Shown: positions 46,088 to 57,069 of the stretch, piece after piece
How positions within the stretch are numbered: the stretch's first letter is position 1
Layout of the letters: the number at the start of each line of letters is the position of its first letter
Source: Gnetum montanum
Lineage: Eukaryota; Streptophyta; Gnetopsida; Gnetales; Gnetaceae
NCBI GenBank assembly: GCA_015680685.1
Contig: MNCI01023689.1
Span: forward strand, 84,652-148,651
Length of the DNA stretch: 64,000 nucleotides
Reading direction: 5' to 3'
Made by a program: the position numbers and the translations under genes
Notes under the pieces: model-generated
What the model saw: the letters and a program-made list of their open reading frames with translations, nothing else
The model's database searches: none
What the model was told of the DNA's origin: nothing

Positions 46088-46912
46088 GCGATATCAAAGT
46101 CAGCCAAGCGATATTAGGTTCGTGATATTGGAGCCTGCCAAGTGATATTGAACGTCCAATATTAGAACCTATCTTGTTGCCTATAAATAAGAGGTGGGAA
46201 CACTTGGTTTTAACATTAGTTTTCTTAGTCCCTTACCCGAACTCTTGCAGTTTTCCCTTTCCAAAGTTAGAATTATTTTTGAGTGCCTACAATAGGAGTC
46301 ATAAAGTGAACGGATCTTTATTCGAGCATTGTGTACCTAAGCATACCTTGTGGCGGGAAATAAAAATGAACTTTGTTATAAACCTTGCAATATTCAGAAT
46401 AGTTCATTTATTGCATTTAATGTTATTTATAGTTATTTAATTCTTTCATTAGTTAATTGGTTATTTTATTAATTTGTTAATTTTCAACAAGTAAGCACAC
46501 TTAGTATGACCACTTCAAGCATACGTGAAACACTTGGTAATCCAGTAACGACTAGTGTTTGGTAATCCTAGTAGTGTTATACTAGTTCAGGATGTGTACG
46601 GAGAGTGGGAACCGATGCTAGTGTTAGGACTAGTTAGAACCTAGTAGATTAGTTAAATTAAATTAGTTACTTAATTATTTCACTTCTCCCTTTTAGCACT
46701 AGGACATAAACATAAAAAGCATAAAAATCATATACCTCAAGTTTACTTAACCATACAATCATTTCATACAAGTAAGCTTGGCAAGATAACGATCGCCTAA
46801 CCCATCCTTGTTCTATGAAGGCACATAAGCACTTAGTCCTTAGAGTTTGATCGAATCATGCATAATGCTCGTATTCGTATGGTTGAACATAGGGATGCCT
46901 CGCCGCTCATCA
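46088..46912 (+). repeat. 3' LTR of element H (first bases lost)
   Basis: It is about 825 bp. It starts inside U3 at CGCGATATC, without TGATG, and ends CGCCGCTCATCA. TATA is at 46182. It has about six extra bases in the palindrome array relative to the 5' LTR. Confidence 0.9.
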
Positions 46913-46917
46913 GATGT

Positions 46918-49900
46918 TGACCAGCTATTTCTTGTTTGGGCTCTCAGGTTTATAGATCATCATGGCCCTAGTAGGAAAAGTCTCATAAATAATGTAAGGT
47001 CCTTTCGACAATGTTTGGAACTTCGTTCATTGAGATCCATGTGTGGGGTTCCGATAGAGAACCTTATCTCCTAGTTGAAATTTGGCTTTTCTAATTTTTA
47101 GGTCATTACGTTTTTTGTTACAGGCCTTGTGCAACTCATTAAATGATAGGGCTACTAATCAATTTTCGTCTAGCAAGTTAAGATTCATCGATTGTTCTTT
47201 TTGGGCTAGACTAAAGTCAGGTCAAGGTCAGAAGCTATTGAAAGTGTATAGAGTTTGGATTGAATAAAAAGTGTTGGTAATTTTCCATATATAAGCTCAT
47301 AGGGAGAATAGCCTATAGGAAGTTTCCATGTTGAGTGGTAGGCCCAAAGGGCATTGTTGAGTTTTGTGATCCAGCCTTTCCTATACTTACTAATAGTTCT
47401 TGTTGGTATTCTTGTAATTTCCCTATTGATAACCTCAATTTGACCATTAGCTTAGGGGTTGTAGGGTGTTGTGAATTTATGTTCAACCTCCAAGTATTAC
47501 ATAAGCTTCCAAAAAGTGGTGCCTATAAAATGAGTTCCATTATTAGAAATTCATGCATGTGGCACACCAAACTTGTTTACAACATTTTTTTGTACAAATT
47601 GAGTAGCAGTAGAGGATGTACAATCAATTATGGTTGCTACTTCTACCCACTTCGTATAATAGTCAATAGTGACTATGATGTATGAATTTCCATTTGACAT
47701 GGGCATAATGGGATCCATGAAATCAATGCCCTAGATGTCGAAGGGTTCTAGTGGTTGAATTCATTGTTGAGGTTTGTCCATTTGAGCAATCATTCCAGCA
47801 TCTTATTGGCATCATTCACAAGAGCAAACATAATGGTGAGCATCCTTGAAAAGTGTTGGCCAGTAGTATCCTACAATTAGGATTTTAATGGCTATGTGTT
47901 TCATAGCATAGTGTCCTCCGTAAGGACCTTCATGAGCATCTTAGAAAATATGCAATTGATCAGCATTAGGGATAAACCAACAAACCAAGCCATCAATGCA
48001 CACCTTATAGGGTATCCGTTGATCTTCATGAAGTGTTTTACCTGGTGAAGAAACTACTATTTCTTCTAGTGGCCCAACTCCTGTGGCATCTCCTGAGTGA
48101 GAAGATAGATAAGAATGCAATCATACCATTTTGGTTCATTGGGCATTTGTTTAATTATAGCCCCAACAAAGAGGATTTCATTAGAAAACATAACAAATAA
48201 TGAAGCTTCTTCCTCTCTATCATCCCATTGTAAAAACCTTGTATCCAAGCACATAATGCTTGAATTTCTCCCAAGCAAACACCACCGTCATCAATTCTTT
48301 CTCTATAGTGATGTAGTTCATTTGTGCACCCACAATGCTTTGGCTAGTATAGTGGATGTAGTTTGGTTGTTTCTTGTCATCTAACTGGGTTAACACCACT
48401 CCCAAGGCATAATTTGATGCATCTATCATGATATGAAATAGCCTAGACCAATTAGGTGCTTGTAGGATTAGAGTTTCTACAAGCTTCTCTTTGAGTTTCT
48501 AGAATGCTTTCTCACATTTTGTAGTCCATATAAAGGGAGCATCCTTCTTTGTCAACTTCACCAACAATTTTGTGACCTTAGAAAAATTCTCTATGAATCG
48601 CTGGTAGTAGCTAGTATGTCCAAGGAATGACTGAACATCTTTAACTATTTCTAGTTGGTGGGTGATTAGTTGGATGATCCTTATTTTTTCAAGGTCTACC
48701 TCAATTCCTACTTACAATATTCTGTGCCCCAGCATGATGCCATCTTGGACCATGAGATGAGTTTTCTACTAATTGAGCCACAAGTTAGTTTTAACACATC
48801 ATTTCGGCACTTGCTCAAGGTGGTCTAAGGCTTGCTCAAATGTAGCTCCATAGGTGGAGAAGTCATCCATGAAGACTTCCACACCACTACTAATCTGCTA
48901 TTGAAAAATGCTCAAGACTAGGCATTGAAATGTGGCAAGAGCATTGCATAGACCAAATAGCATCTTGCAATATGAAAACGTCCCCTAGGAACTTGTGAAT
49001 GTTGCCTTTACTTGGTCTTCTAGTGCAATTTGAATTTGGTTATAGCCACTATAACCATCTAGAAAAGTATAGTAGCAATGCCCAGATATTGTGTCGAGCA
49101 CTTGGTCAACAAATGGTAATGGAAAATGATCATTGAATGTTGCCATATTCAACAACCAAAAATCGATGCAGACCTACAACTTTCCACCTTTCTTTGGAAT
49201 AATCATGAGTGGACTATTTGCAATAGGATAAATGAGCCCCACCTTGAGGAGTTGCTTGATTTCCTCCTTAATGATTTGCTTTAGTTTGGGATTCAATCAC
49301 CTATGTGGCTATCATTTTGGGTTCATGGTCGGGTCAATGTAGATGCGATTCTAGCATATCCTAGGATTAATCCCTATGAGTTCAAGATATAACCAAGCAA
49401 AAGTTGCTGACCATCTTTCAACTACCTTCAACAACATCTTTCTTTGTTTTGGAGCAAGTTTTGCATTGATTATAACCAGCTTCCCATTTTTCAAAAACAC
49501 ATATTCCATTACAACCGGCAGCATTTCCAATTTAAGGGGCTCTTGCTTGAATTTTTTAAGAATTTCCAACTCTTCCCAATGAGTATCATCATTTTTGTCA
49601 TCAAAGAGTTGGTGATGAACTTCTTCGAGTTCATCCATGCTCGTGACATATGCACATGTCAGGTCTCAATCGATTCCATGCACAACGTGCTACTTTTAGA
49701 ATTACTAGTCAACCACTGGGTGTCCTTCTATTTTATGGCTACTGTGTACAGACACCTTTGGATTTCTATTTCTAGTGCACACTGCTTACATGTAGAGATG
49801 GATGTGTGGTTTATGGCCCAAACTTTTTGCACATAATTACACACTATATTGTTGTATGTGATGCATGGAACTCTCTTCTTCTTGATATTTTCAAATGAAT

Positions 49901-50240
49901 TTTCTTTAGATTTCTCTAGGAAAATATCTCTGATGTGCATTCTTGCATCGACAATGCTCAGCCATGCCCTTCCATGATGATTGGGAAAATCCCCTTTACA
50001 GTTCTCCACTTTGATTACCAGGAAATTGGTAGGATAAGACCACCCATAGACAGTGATCACAATGTCTTCTACCAGTCCCAATGGAACAATGATGGATTTG
50101 TCTACCAATTCTAATCTTATGTTGCTCTTCTTGAAAGGAGGTAGGTTCCATGCAGTGTACAACTCATGAGATATTAAATTAACACCACAACCTGAATCGA
50201 GAAAAACCTTGCATAGTTTGTTTCCAGTAATCTGCAAATA
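46918..50240 (-). pseudogene. pol: pol of element G: protease, RT, RNase H, integrase (broken)
   Basis: Minus-strand domains: aspartic protease at 49728-50240 with FLDSGCGVNLIS and WNLPPFKKSNI; RT start at 49351-49638 (KNGKLVIINAKLAPKQRKML); RT catalytic box FMDDFS with MDD at 48862-48870; RNase H at 48220-48429 (DASNYALGVVLTQLDD, NYITIEKELMTVVFAWEKF). An internal deletion near 48230 removes the TDHSA catalytic stretch. Integrase from about 47850 to 46918 has IVTIDYYTKW, NNGTHF (second catalytic Asp changed to Asn) and NGQIEVINREI. The order and motifs fit the Athila/Tat group of Ty3/gypsy. Confidence 0.85.
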
Positions 50241-52061
50241 AATTAGAGGACTTCTAGGATCGGCTAATTTCCTAGGAAGGTTTCATGCATAGATCAAATT
50301 AGATATAGTATGAGTGAGCATTACAGTATAGATCCTAGGCAAAGTTTGCTTTGAAGGGGACTCAAAGGAATTTGGACTCCTCAACAATTTTGAGAATAGC
50401 TTGGAATTTGTTGTTCATGGAGTCCCATAACTAATCAATCTTGGTCGTAAGTTTAAATTGAAATTTCTAGCATGGCAAGGTTTTCTTATTCACTCCCTCA
50501 TCAAATATAGACTTTTCCTCACTGTCATAGAATCAAACCTCCCTCTTGTAGATGGAAGGATCACGATTGTACTCTTCTGCACTTTCTCTTTTTCTTAATT
50601 CACCCTCCTCTTTGGTGACCTACTCTATTAATATTTATATCTAATGAGCACTTAGTTCTAATAGCTACCCTTGGGCATAGACACTAAGGATTCCCCTCAT
50701 TTCTGACTAAAGCCCATCTACTATGTGGCAAATTTGAACCAGTTGAGAATAACCATGGCCTGGACATTTGTGCGTTAAGGCATAGTATCGACCAAGGGCA
50801 ACATCCAAGGGTTCATGGCTTCCTTGTTTCCATCCTTCAATTTGCTTCCTTAAGTTGGAATCCCTAGAGTACATTTGATATTTATCATTGAATAATTCTA
50901 GCATGGTATTCCACTATCTAATAGATTCCAACTCTAAGGACCGATACTAGTCTTCTGCTTCTTTAATGAGTGTCCTAGGAAACAACTATAGTTTCTACCA
51001 CTCATTATCTATGTTTTGCATGGCACATGCATCTTGGAAAGCTTGAAGATGATTCTACATATCAGAGTTATATCCTCCTTCAAATTAAGGAATATTGATC
51101 ATGTCTAACTGTTTGCTATTCTTCACATGCTTTGTCAGAATTCTTACTACCTCTGCGATGTTAAGCATACTTCAGTTAGCAAGTAGAGGTTCATTAAGGC
51201 CTTAATCATGGAGCCTATTATGCCCTCTACTACCCCTTCATTCATGATTACATGCCTCTCTTGAATGTCTATACCCTTGATCTTCCCTTTCTCAATGGTC
51301 TCCTTGGTCATTTTGATCCCATCGGTTATTTTGTTTATGTTGGTCATCTCCATCATGATTTTGTCTTCCACGGTCATGGTCAAAGCTAGAATAAGAAGAA
51401 GATGATGAAGGGGAAGAGGAAGGAGAACCAACACCATCATGGTGCTTGCTACTACCTCTTCAATGATCCTTACCACGGTCATGATCTTACTTCTTATTTG
51501 CATCCCTACCTTATCTTGCCACTCCAAAACCTTCTTTGTCATTAGATCCCTTGTTACCAAAACCAAGATTGTTAATTGTGGAGTGCAAGTTCTTGTTTTA
51601 ACCTCCATCACTGAAGTCAAAGAGAGGAGTTTCATTGAATGGAAAACCCCTTGAGAAGGGTTCCTCACTAGCTTGTTAGTACAACAAGAATGGAGAATTG
51701 CTAAGTCCTTTTGCCTTCAAGAATTCATAGTGTTTTTGTAGTTGTTGGTCCCGCAGATGTTGTTCTTTAGTGGGATGATAATCCTTGATGTCAGTATCTT
51801 CCAAAATATACTCCCATGGTGATCTTGAAGATGACATTGTGTAAGCATTTGGTAGAGCATTATAGGAATAACTTAATCGGGTGTCAACACAATGTTGTCT
51901 TCCATGTCATGCCACCACATCTATTCATCTTGGTGTAGGACGAAGGTGAAGTTCAGTACATACTCATTAGGATGAGTATATACAATGTGATATTGTTGAG
52001 GCACTGGCTAGTAAGCTTTGTCAGTCTTGGGTGATGAATCGCTCCTGTGAGAAGAAGACAT
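50241..52061 (-). pseudogene. gag: gag of element G, zinc knuckle deleted
   Basis: The start at the ATG at 52061 opens MSSSHRSDSSPKTDK. The N-terminal domain is near 51950 (YTHPNEY), followed by a His/Ser-rich linker (51150-51670) and the capsid region (50700-51120: MLELFNDKYQMYSRDSNLRK, EPLDVALGRYYAL). A Lys/Glu region follows. At about 50371 the sequence jumps from LKIVEES straight to the pre-protease linker. Compared with F, some 750-800 bp including the zinc knuckle and Pro-rich part are absent. Confidence 0.8.
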
Positions 52062-52204
52062 TTTTAGTTAGCAAAATAAAAAACACAATGTACTTCTGAG
52101 TATTTGTTGTAGTAACTGTAAGATAAGATATGACTCTTAGGTTCATTCCAATGATTTAAATACTTTTTACTAGGTCCTATATAGTGCATGAAACAATAAA
52201 AAGG

Positions 52205-52222
52205 TCCCTAGAAATGGTGCCA
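52205..52222 (-). other. Primer-binding site, tRNA-Asp type (decayed), element G
   Basis: Plus-strand TCCCTAGAAATGGTGCCA differs from TCCCCGGCAACGGCGCCA at five positions and lies one base from the LTR. Confidence 0.82.
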
Positions 52223-52223
52223 A

Positions 52224-53019
52224 TGATGAGCAGCGAGGTACCCCTATGCCCAACCATACAAATCACTAAGGCATTATGTGTGATCTAGTCAAATTCTGTG
52301 GCCCTATAGTTATCTAATGCACTAGCTCTTCTATGAAGTGAAATGGGCATTGAGAAAGTTCATTGTCTTCCCAACTGAACTTGTGATGCTCAAAGGTATG
52401 ATTAAGTGTAATTGAGGTATATGATTTTTCTCATTTATATTTTATAAGTCTAATCACCTACAACAAGAATGATAGGTAAAGTAATTAAAGATCTAATTTA
52501 TCTATTTCCTAGCTAGCCTAACACAGGTAACCGTCCCACTTTCCTGAACACATACAGCACTACTGGGCTACCAAACATTAAGCATTGCTGGGTTACCAAG
52601 TACTATATGAATGTTTGAAGTGGTCATGCTTATGTTCATTAACTATTGAAAATAAATTATTTAATTCAAATGCATTAAAGTAAAGCACAAGAAAGTAAAA
52701 TGCATTAAATAAAATATTAATCTATTCTTAGTGCTGCAAGGATTATCAAAAGAGTTCATTTTATTCCTATCACACTATTACACTTAGGTATATCAATGCT
52801 CGAACAAAGAAATGTACACACTTAGACTCCTTCTATGGGCACTTAGAAAATATTCTAACTTTGAATGGAAGAAATGGCAAAAGCTTCGCTACTTTGACTA
52901 GAAAATGACCAAAAAGTAATGTGAAAACTAGAGCCTAGCCATGGTATTTATAGACTTAGGTTCTATACCTCGACGTTGCGTATGCAATGTCATAGCAGAC
53001 GGCATAAACATGTTCATCA
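52224..53019 (-). repeat. 5' LTR of element G
   Basis: This 796-bp LTR runs from TGATGAGCAGCGAGGTACCC to GTTCATCA. The minus TATA is at 52945-52953, and tgcgtatgca near 52977 is the decayed counterpart of tcgcgtatgcga in the 3' LTR. Confidence 0.92.
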
Positions 53020-53024
53020 CAAAG

Positions 53025-53288
53025 CTACTAGGAAATCTTCGCTAACAAAGCATAGTTAATGTCCTATATTTTCCTAACATTTCATCCTCTATAGAATCAT
53101 AGTTTACATATTATATTTCAATTTTTAAAAAAGTGCTTTTTAAATATGGTTAGGCCACATTAAAGTTATTTATTTTTTCTATATATCTTAGAAATTATTG
53201 TTCTAAGATAATAAAGGCAACAAAGGTAACAAAAAGCAATATATCAAATTGTAGATTTTATAAGTTATAGCTAATTATCCTATGATAA
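53025..53288. other. Short AT-rich gap between elements G and I
   Basis: No gene or repeat is recognised. GATAA at 53284-53288 would be the left target-site copy of element I. Confidence 0.4.
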
Positions 53289-54197
53289 TGATGATCGGTG
53301 AGGTAACCCTACGCTCAACCATATGAATACGAGTGTTTCACGCATGATTTGGTCAAATTCCAAGGACTAAGTGCTTATGCGCCCTTGTGGAACAAGGACA
53401 GGTTGGTTGATTGTTGTCTTCCCAAGCTTACCTGTATGTCACAGTTATATGATTAAGTAAGCTTGAGGCATATGATTTTTATAGCTTTTATGTTTGTATG
53501 TCCTGCACTAGTAAGGAAAGAGAGAGGTAACTAAGTGACTAATTTAACTTAACTACTCATTAACTAAGTTCTAACTAATCCTAACACCAGCATCCATTCC
53601 CACTTGTCGTACACATCTTGAACTAGTGCAACATTGCTAGGATTACCAAATGCTAATCGTTACTGGGTTACTAAGCATTACGCGCATGCTCAAAGTGGTC
53701 ATGCTTGTGTGTTTTAACAATTTTCTTAATTAATCAAAATGAATTGTTGTGCTAATAACAGAAATGTAAAGTGCATAAAATAAAATAAATGCATACGAAA
53801 ATAAAATAAAATAAATGCGTAAGAAAAAAAATCTCAAGTGTTGCAAGGATGAATTGAAGAGCTTCTCTTTATTGCCATACACAAGGTGTGCTCAGGTACA
53901 CAATGCTCGAATAAAGATCCATCCACACTTAGACCTCTTGCTGTGGGCACTTGGAAAATACTCTAACTTTAAAACAGACTACAAGAGTTTTGCTACTTGA
54001 CTGCTAAAAGACTTTTCTCCCAATTGTGTGCCTGGGCACTGTATTTATAGGCTTGGGAGAAACTACTCTAATAATTAGAGTAACCACTCTAATAATTAGA
54101 ATAAACCACTAGAGTAACTGCTCTAATAATTAGAATAAATTGCTAGAGTAACTACTCTAATAATTAGAATAAACCGCTAGAGTAACCGCTCTCATCA
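53289..54197 (-). repeat. 3' LTR of element I, with TAATAATTA palindrome array
   Basis: This 909-bp LTR runs from TGATGATCGGTGAGGTAACC to CTCTCATCA. The minus TATA is at 54042-54050. At 54060-54190, where other LTRs carry GATATC units, it has about four copies of a ~33-bp unit containing the palindrome-like ctctaataattagag. Confidence 0.9.
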
Positions 54198-55818
54198 TAC
54201 CCCCATGACTAAATGAAAACTTGTCCTCAAGTTTCTTACAAAATATTGGGAAGATATGGGATTATTGACTAATTGACAACTGACGATGGAATGGGATGAC
54301 AGACTCAACGTGCCCAATGATGGATCAATAAGCATGTTACAACATTATGGTGAACACTCATACATAAATGACATCCAAGCCTTTATTTAGAATTTTGAAG
54401 AGAAAAAGAGAGAAAGAAGATGAAACGTGTTGTTGCCAATGCCAAGATTGTGCCTTCCATTGTTTATCCAGAGCCACGCCACCAAACTTGCTCCTTTCGT
54501 AAATGTTGCAGTTCTAGTCCATCATGAGTGCTTCCTCCAAGCCCAGTCCATTGTTTGTATGATCATCATCTACACACACAACACAGTCACAAGTGAGCAA
54601 GGATAGATAATCCATAATGCAGTTGATACCTTGCCTCGATATGAAGCGCATTGGTTGAGTTGTCATTATGGCAGAAATTGGTTCAGAGATTTATCACTTG
54701 CAACTACCCCAAGGTGTAGGGGTTAGGCAATTAGTAAAATAGAAAAAATTAAAAAATTTGTGCCAGGGTCCCCACGACTAAGAGTAAACCTCCGGTAGCT
54801 ATAAGATGGAAAAACATGAGGACCAAGAAAAATGAAAAATATCAACAAAAATGCCAATAAAATGGATGTAATGGATGGGGATGAAACAAGAAATGATTGA
54901 TTGTAGGAAATGTTTAAGGAAAAGAAGTTAACAATTGCACCAAAAAGAAATGCTAGGATCCTCCCCAAAGCAGGTTCATGCCCTTTATGCCCTGACAAAC
55001 CCACAAACCAAAGAGTCCATAGGCTCTAGGAATGCCATTTGGAAGCAAGAGTTAAAAACTTACCCATAAGAATTCACCAAAGAAAAACACTGTATCAACC
55101 CAAAATGAACTAATGATAAAATTGGCAATGAGGTGGAAAAATGGGGAGAAAGATGGAGAGGAGAGAATGGAATGGAATCCCAAGAACAAGGTTGTGTAAA
55201 GTCCCTTGTGTATTTTATGGTTAATGTGACTGAGTAGAACTCATCCCAAATCCACTTGAAACAACAAGAATGCTTCCACAAAGAGCCACCACCATTCCGA
55301 AGAGAGCGAGATGAAGAAATAGAAAGCAAAGGGCCTTAGTTAGAGGGAACCTTGAGGCATGGCTAACATGTCTTTCTAGTTCCATAACTAGTGCTTGAAG
55401 CCCATGTTGCTTTACTATGTCTAAGGGATGTGCTTTGAATCCTCTCACTTTTTTTTCTCTTTTTTTTTATGTTTATGCATGAGAACCACACCATGCAAAA
55501 AATTATTTTTATTCACTTAGCTTCCTGATATTTGAACAATGTNNNNNNNNNNNNNNNNNNNNNNNNNNNNNNNNNNNNNNNNNNNNNNNNNNNNNNNNNN
55601 NNNNNNNNNNNNNNNNNNNNNNNNNNNNNNNNNNNNNNNNNNNNNNNNNNNNNNNNNNNNNNNNNNNNNNNNNNNNNNNNNNNNAAAGTAAATCAAGCAA
55701 ACAAAGAAATAGTAAAAACATGAACGATGGTGTAAAACAAAAATAATAAAAGTTGAAAGAATGTGTAAAATAAAAAATGTGTAAAAAAAATTCAAAAAGA
55801 ATTGAGGGCCTAGAATGA
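54198..55818 (-). other. Non-coding spacer of element I with purine-tract block
   Basis: Tacccccatgactaaatgaa (54198-54217) followed by tgtcctcaag is the polypurine tract. A second PPT-like motif lies at 54769-54782. It is strongly similar to the J spacer, including tcctccccaaagcagg (about 54961) and gagaaccacaccatgc (about 55480). ORFs here overlap an N gap and are not genes. Confidence 0.7.
55543..55684. other. Assembly gap (142 N) in spacer of element I
   Basis: The matching part of element J (58428-58788) is about 361 bp, so the gap length is probably not measured. Confidence 0.8.
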
Positions 55819-56276
55819 TTAGCATAGGTGGCCATCTCCCCCATGACTAAGTTGGAAGGAGGAGATCCAAAATAGTGAGCAGGGTTGTCCATCAAGAGAG
55901 GTAGCATGTGTACTGGTTGTCGTAAGCTCCTAGAAAGGTTTGATTTTTTGCATGTTGAACAAAAGTTTCTTGTCTGGGCTCTTTGGTTTATATATTGTCA
56001 TGGCCCCTAAAGAAAAAGTTACATAAATAATATAAGATCCTTCCCACAGTGTTTGAAATTTAGTACATTGTGGCACATGTGTGGGTTTCCAGTAGAGAAC
56101 CTTATCTATTGGCTGATATTTAGCTTTCTAATTCTTAGGTCATGATGTTGGTTATTGAAGGCCTTGTGCAATTCATTAGATGATAGGGCAGCTAATCGGT
56201 TTTCTTCTAGCAAGTTAAGGATTACTAACTGTTGTTTCTATGCTAGATCAAGGTCAAGGTTGAGGTCACATGCCAT
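55819..56276 (-). pseudogene. Integrase C-terminal part of element I (broken)
   Basis: The minus-strand reading ends FQLSHGGDGHLC with a stop at 55819-55821. Upstream it matches J: the NELHKA...NQ.HDLRIRK region and the CDLNLDL-like stretch before the break at 56276. No catalytic residues lie in this part. Confidence 0.75.
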
Positions 56277-57069
56277 TGATGAGCGGCGAGGTGCCCCTAC
56301 ACTCAACCATACGAATATGAGCGTTTCATGCACGATCCGGTCAAATTCCAAGGACTAAGTACCTATGCACCTTTGTGGAACAATAGTTGTCTTCCCAAAC
56401 TTAGTTGTATGTCATGGTTGTATGGTTAAGTAAGCTTGAGGCATTTGATTTTTATAGCTTTTATGTGTTTTATGTTCTACACTAGTAAGGATAGGGAGAG
56501 AGATAACTAAGTAACTAATCTAATTTAACTACTCATTAACTAAGTTCTAATTACTCCTAACACTAGTATCTGTTCCCACTTATCGTACACATCCTAAACT
56601 AGTGCAACGTTGTTGGAATTACCAAACGCTAATCGTCACTGGGTTACCAAGCGCTACACACATGCTCGAAGCGATTGTACTGAATGTATTTAACTAAGAG
56701 AGTCGTAGGGTGAGAGAAATCATTAATCAACTAGGAAAGAATTAAATAATAATTAATTCTAATTAATCTATTCTGAATGATACAAGGTTTATCATAAAGT
56801 TCATCTTTATTACCGTACACAAAGTGTGCTCAGGTACACAATGCTTGAATAAAGATCCATTCACTCTATGACTCCTACTGCGGGCACGCAGAAATAATTC
56901 TAACTCTGGGTGAAAAAAATGGCAAGAGTTCAGCTAAGGGACTAACTGTCTAATGAGAAAACCAAGGGTGCTGCCTCTTATTTATAGGCGAGGAGATAGG
57001 CCCCGATATTAGATATCTGACATTGCATGGTTGGATCCGATATCACGGACTTGATATCACGATTCATCA
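56277..57069 (-). repeat. 3' LTR of element J
   Basis: This 793-bp LTR runs from TGATGAGCGGCGAGGTGCCC to GATTCATCA. The minus TATA is at 56979-56987, and GATATC-type units are at 57003-57060. Confidence 0.92.

Larger units (their letters stand above)
41712..46912 (+). mobile_element. Element H: internally deleted LTR element nested in G
   Basis: Its boundaries are fixed by the duplication GATGT (41707-41711 and 46913-46917) and by the interrupted G integrase on both sides. It has a 5' LTR, primer site, gag and protease. The RT N-terminus is then joined directly to the 3' LTR, which lacks only its first few bases. Everything from RT to the purine tract is gone. Confidence 0.93.
38777..53019 (-). 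mobile_element. Element G: gag-pro-pol LTR retrotransposon hosting element H
   Basis: Both LTRs are present (38777-39584 and 52224-53019) with a perfect target duplication CAAAG (38772-38776 and 53020-53024). Minus-strand order: 5' LTR, primer site, gag, protease, RT, RNase H, integrase, spacer, 3' LTR. Element H (41712-46912) was inserted in the integrase. Internal deletions removed the gag zinc knuckle and part of RNase H. Without H it is about 9 kb. Confidence 0.93.
53289..56276 (-). mobile_element. Element I: 3' part of a gag-pol LTR element, interrupted by J
   Basis: The 3' LTR (53289-54197), purine tract, spacer and integrase C-terminus are present. The integrase is cut at 56276 by the 3' LTR of element J. 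The rest of I must lie beyond J, outside the window. Confidence 0.88.

Noticed and set aside
55509-55907. Long minus-strand ORFs across 55509-55907
   Set aside because: They exist only because the N gap contains no stops; the sequence is element I spacer.
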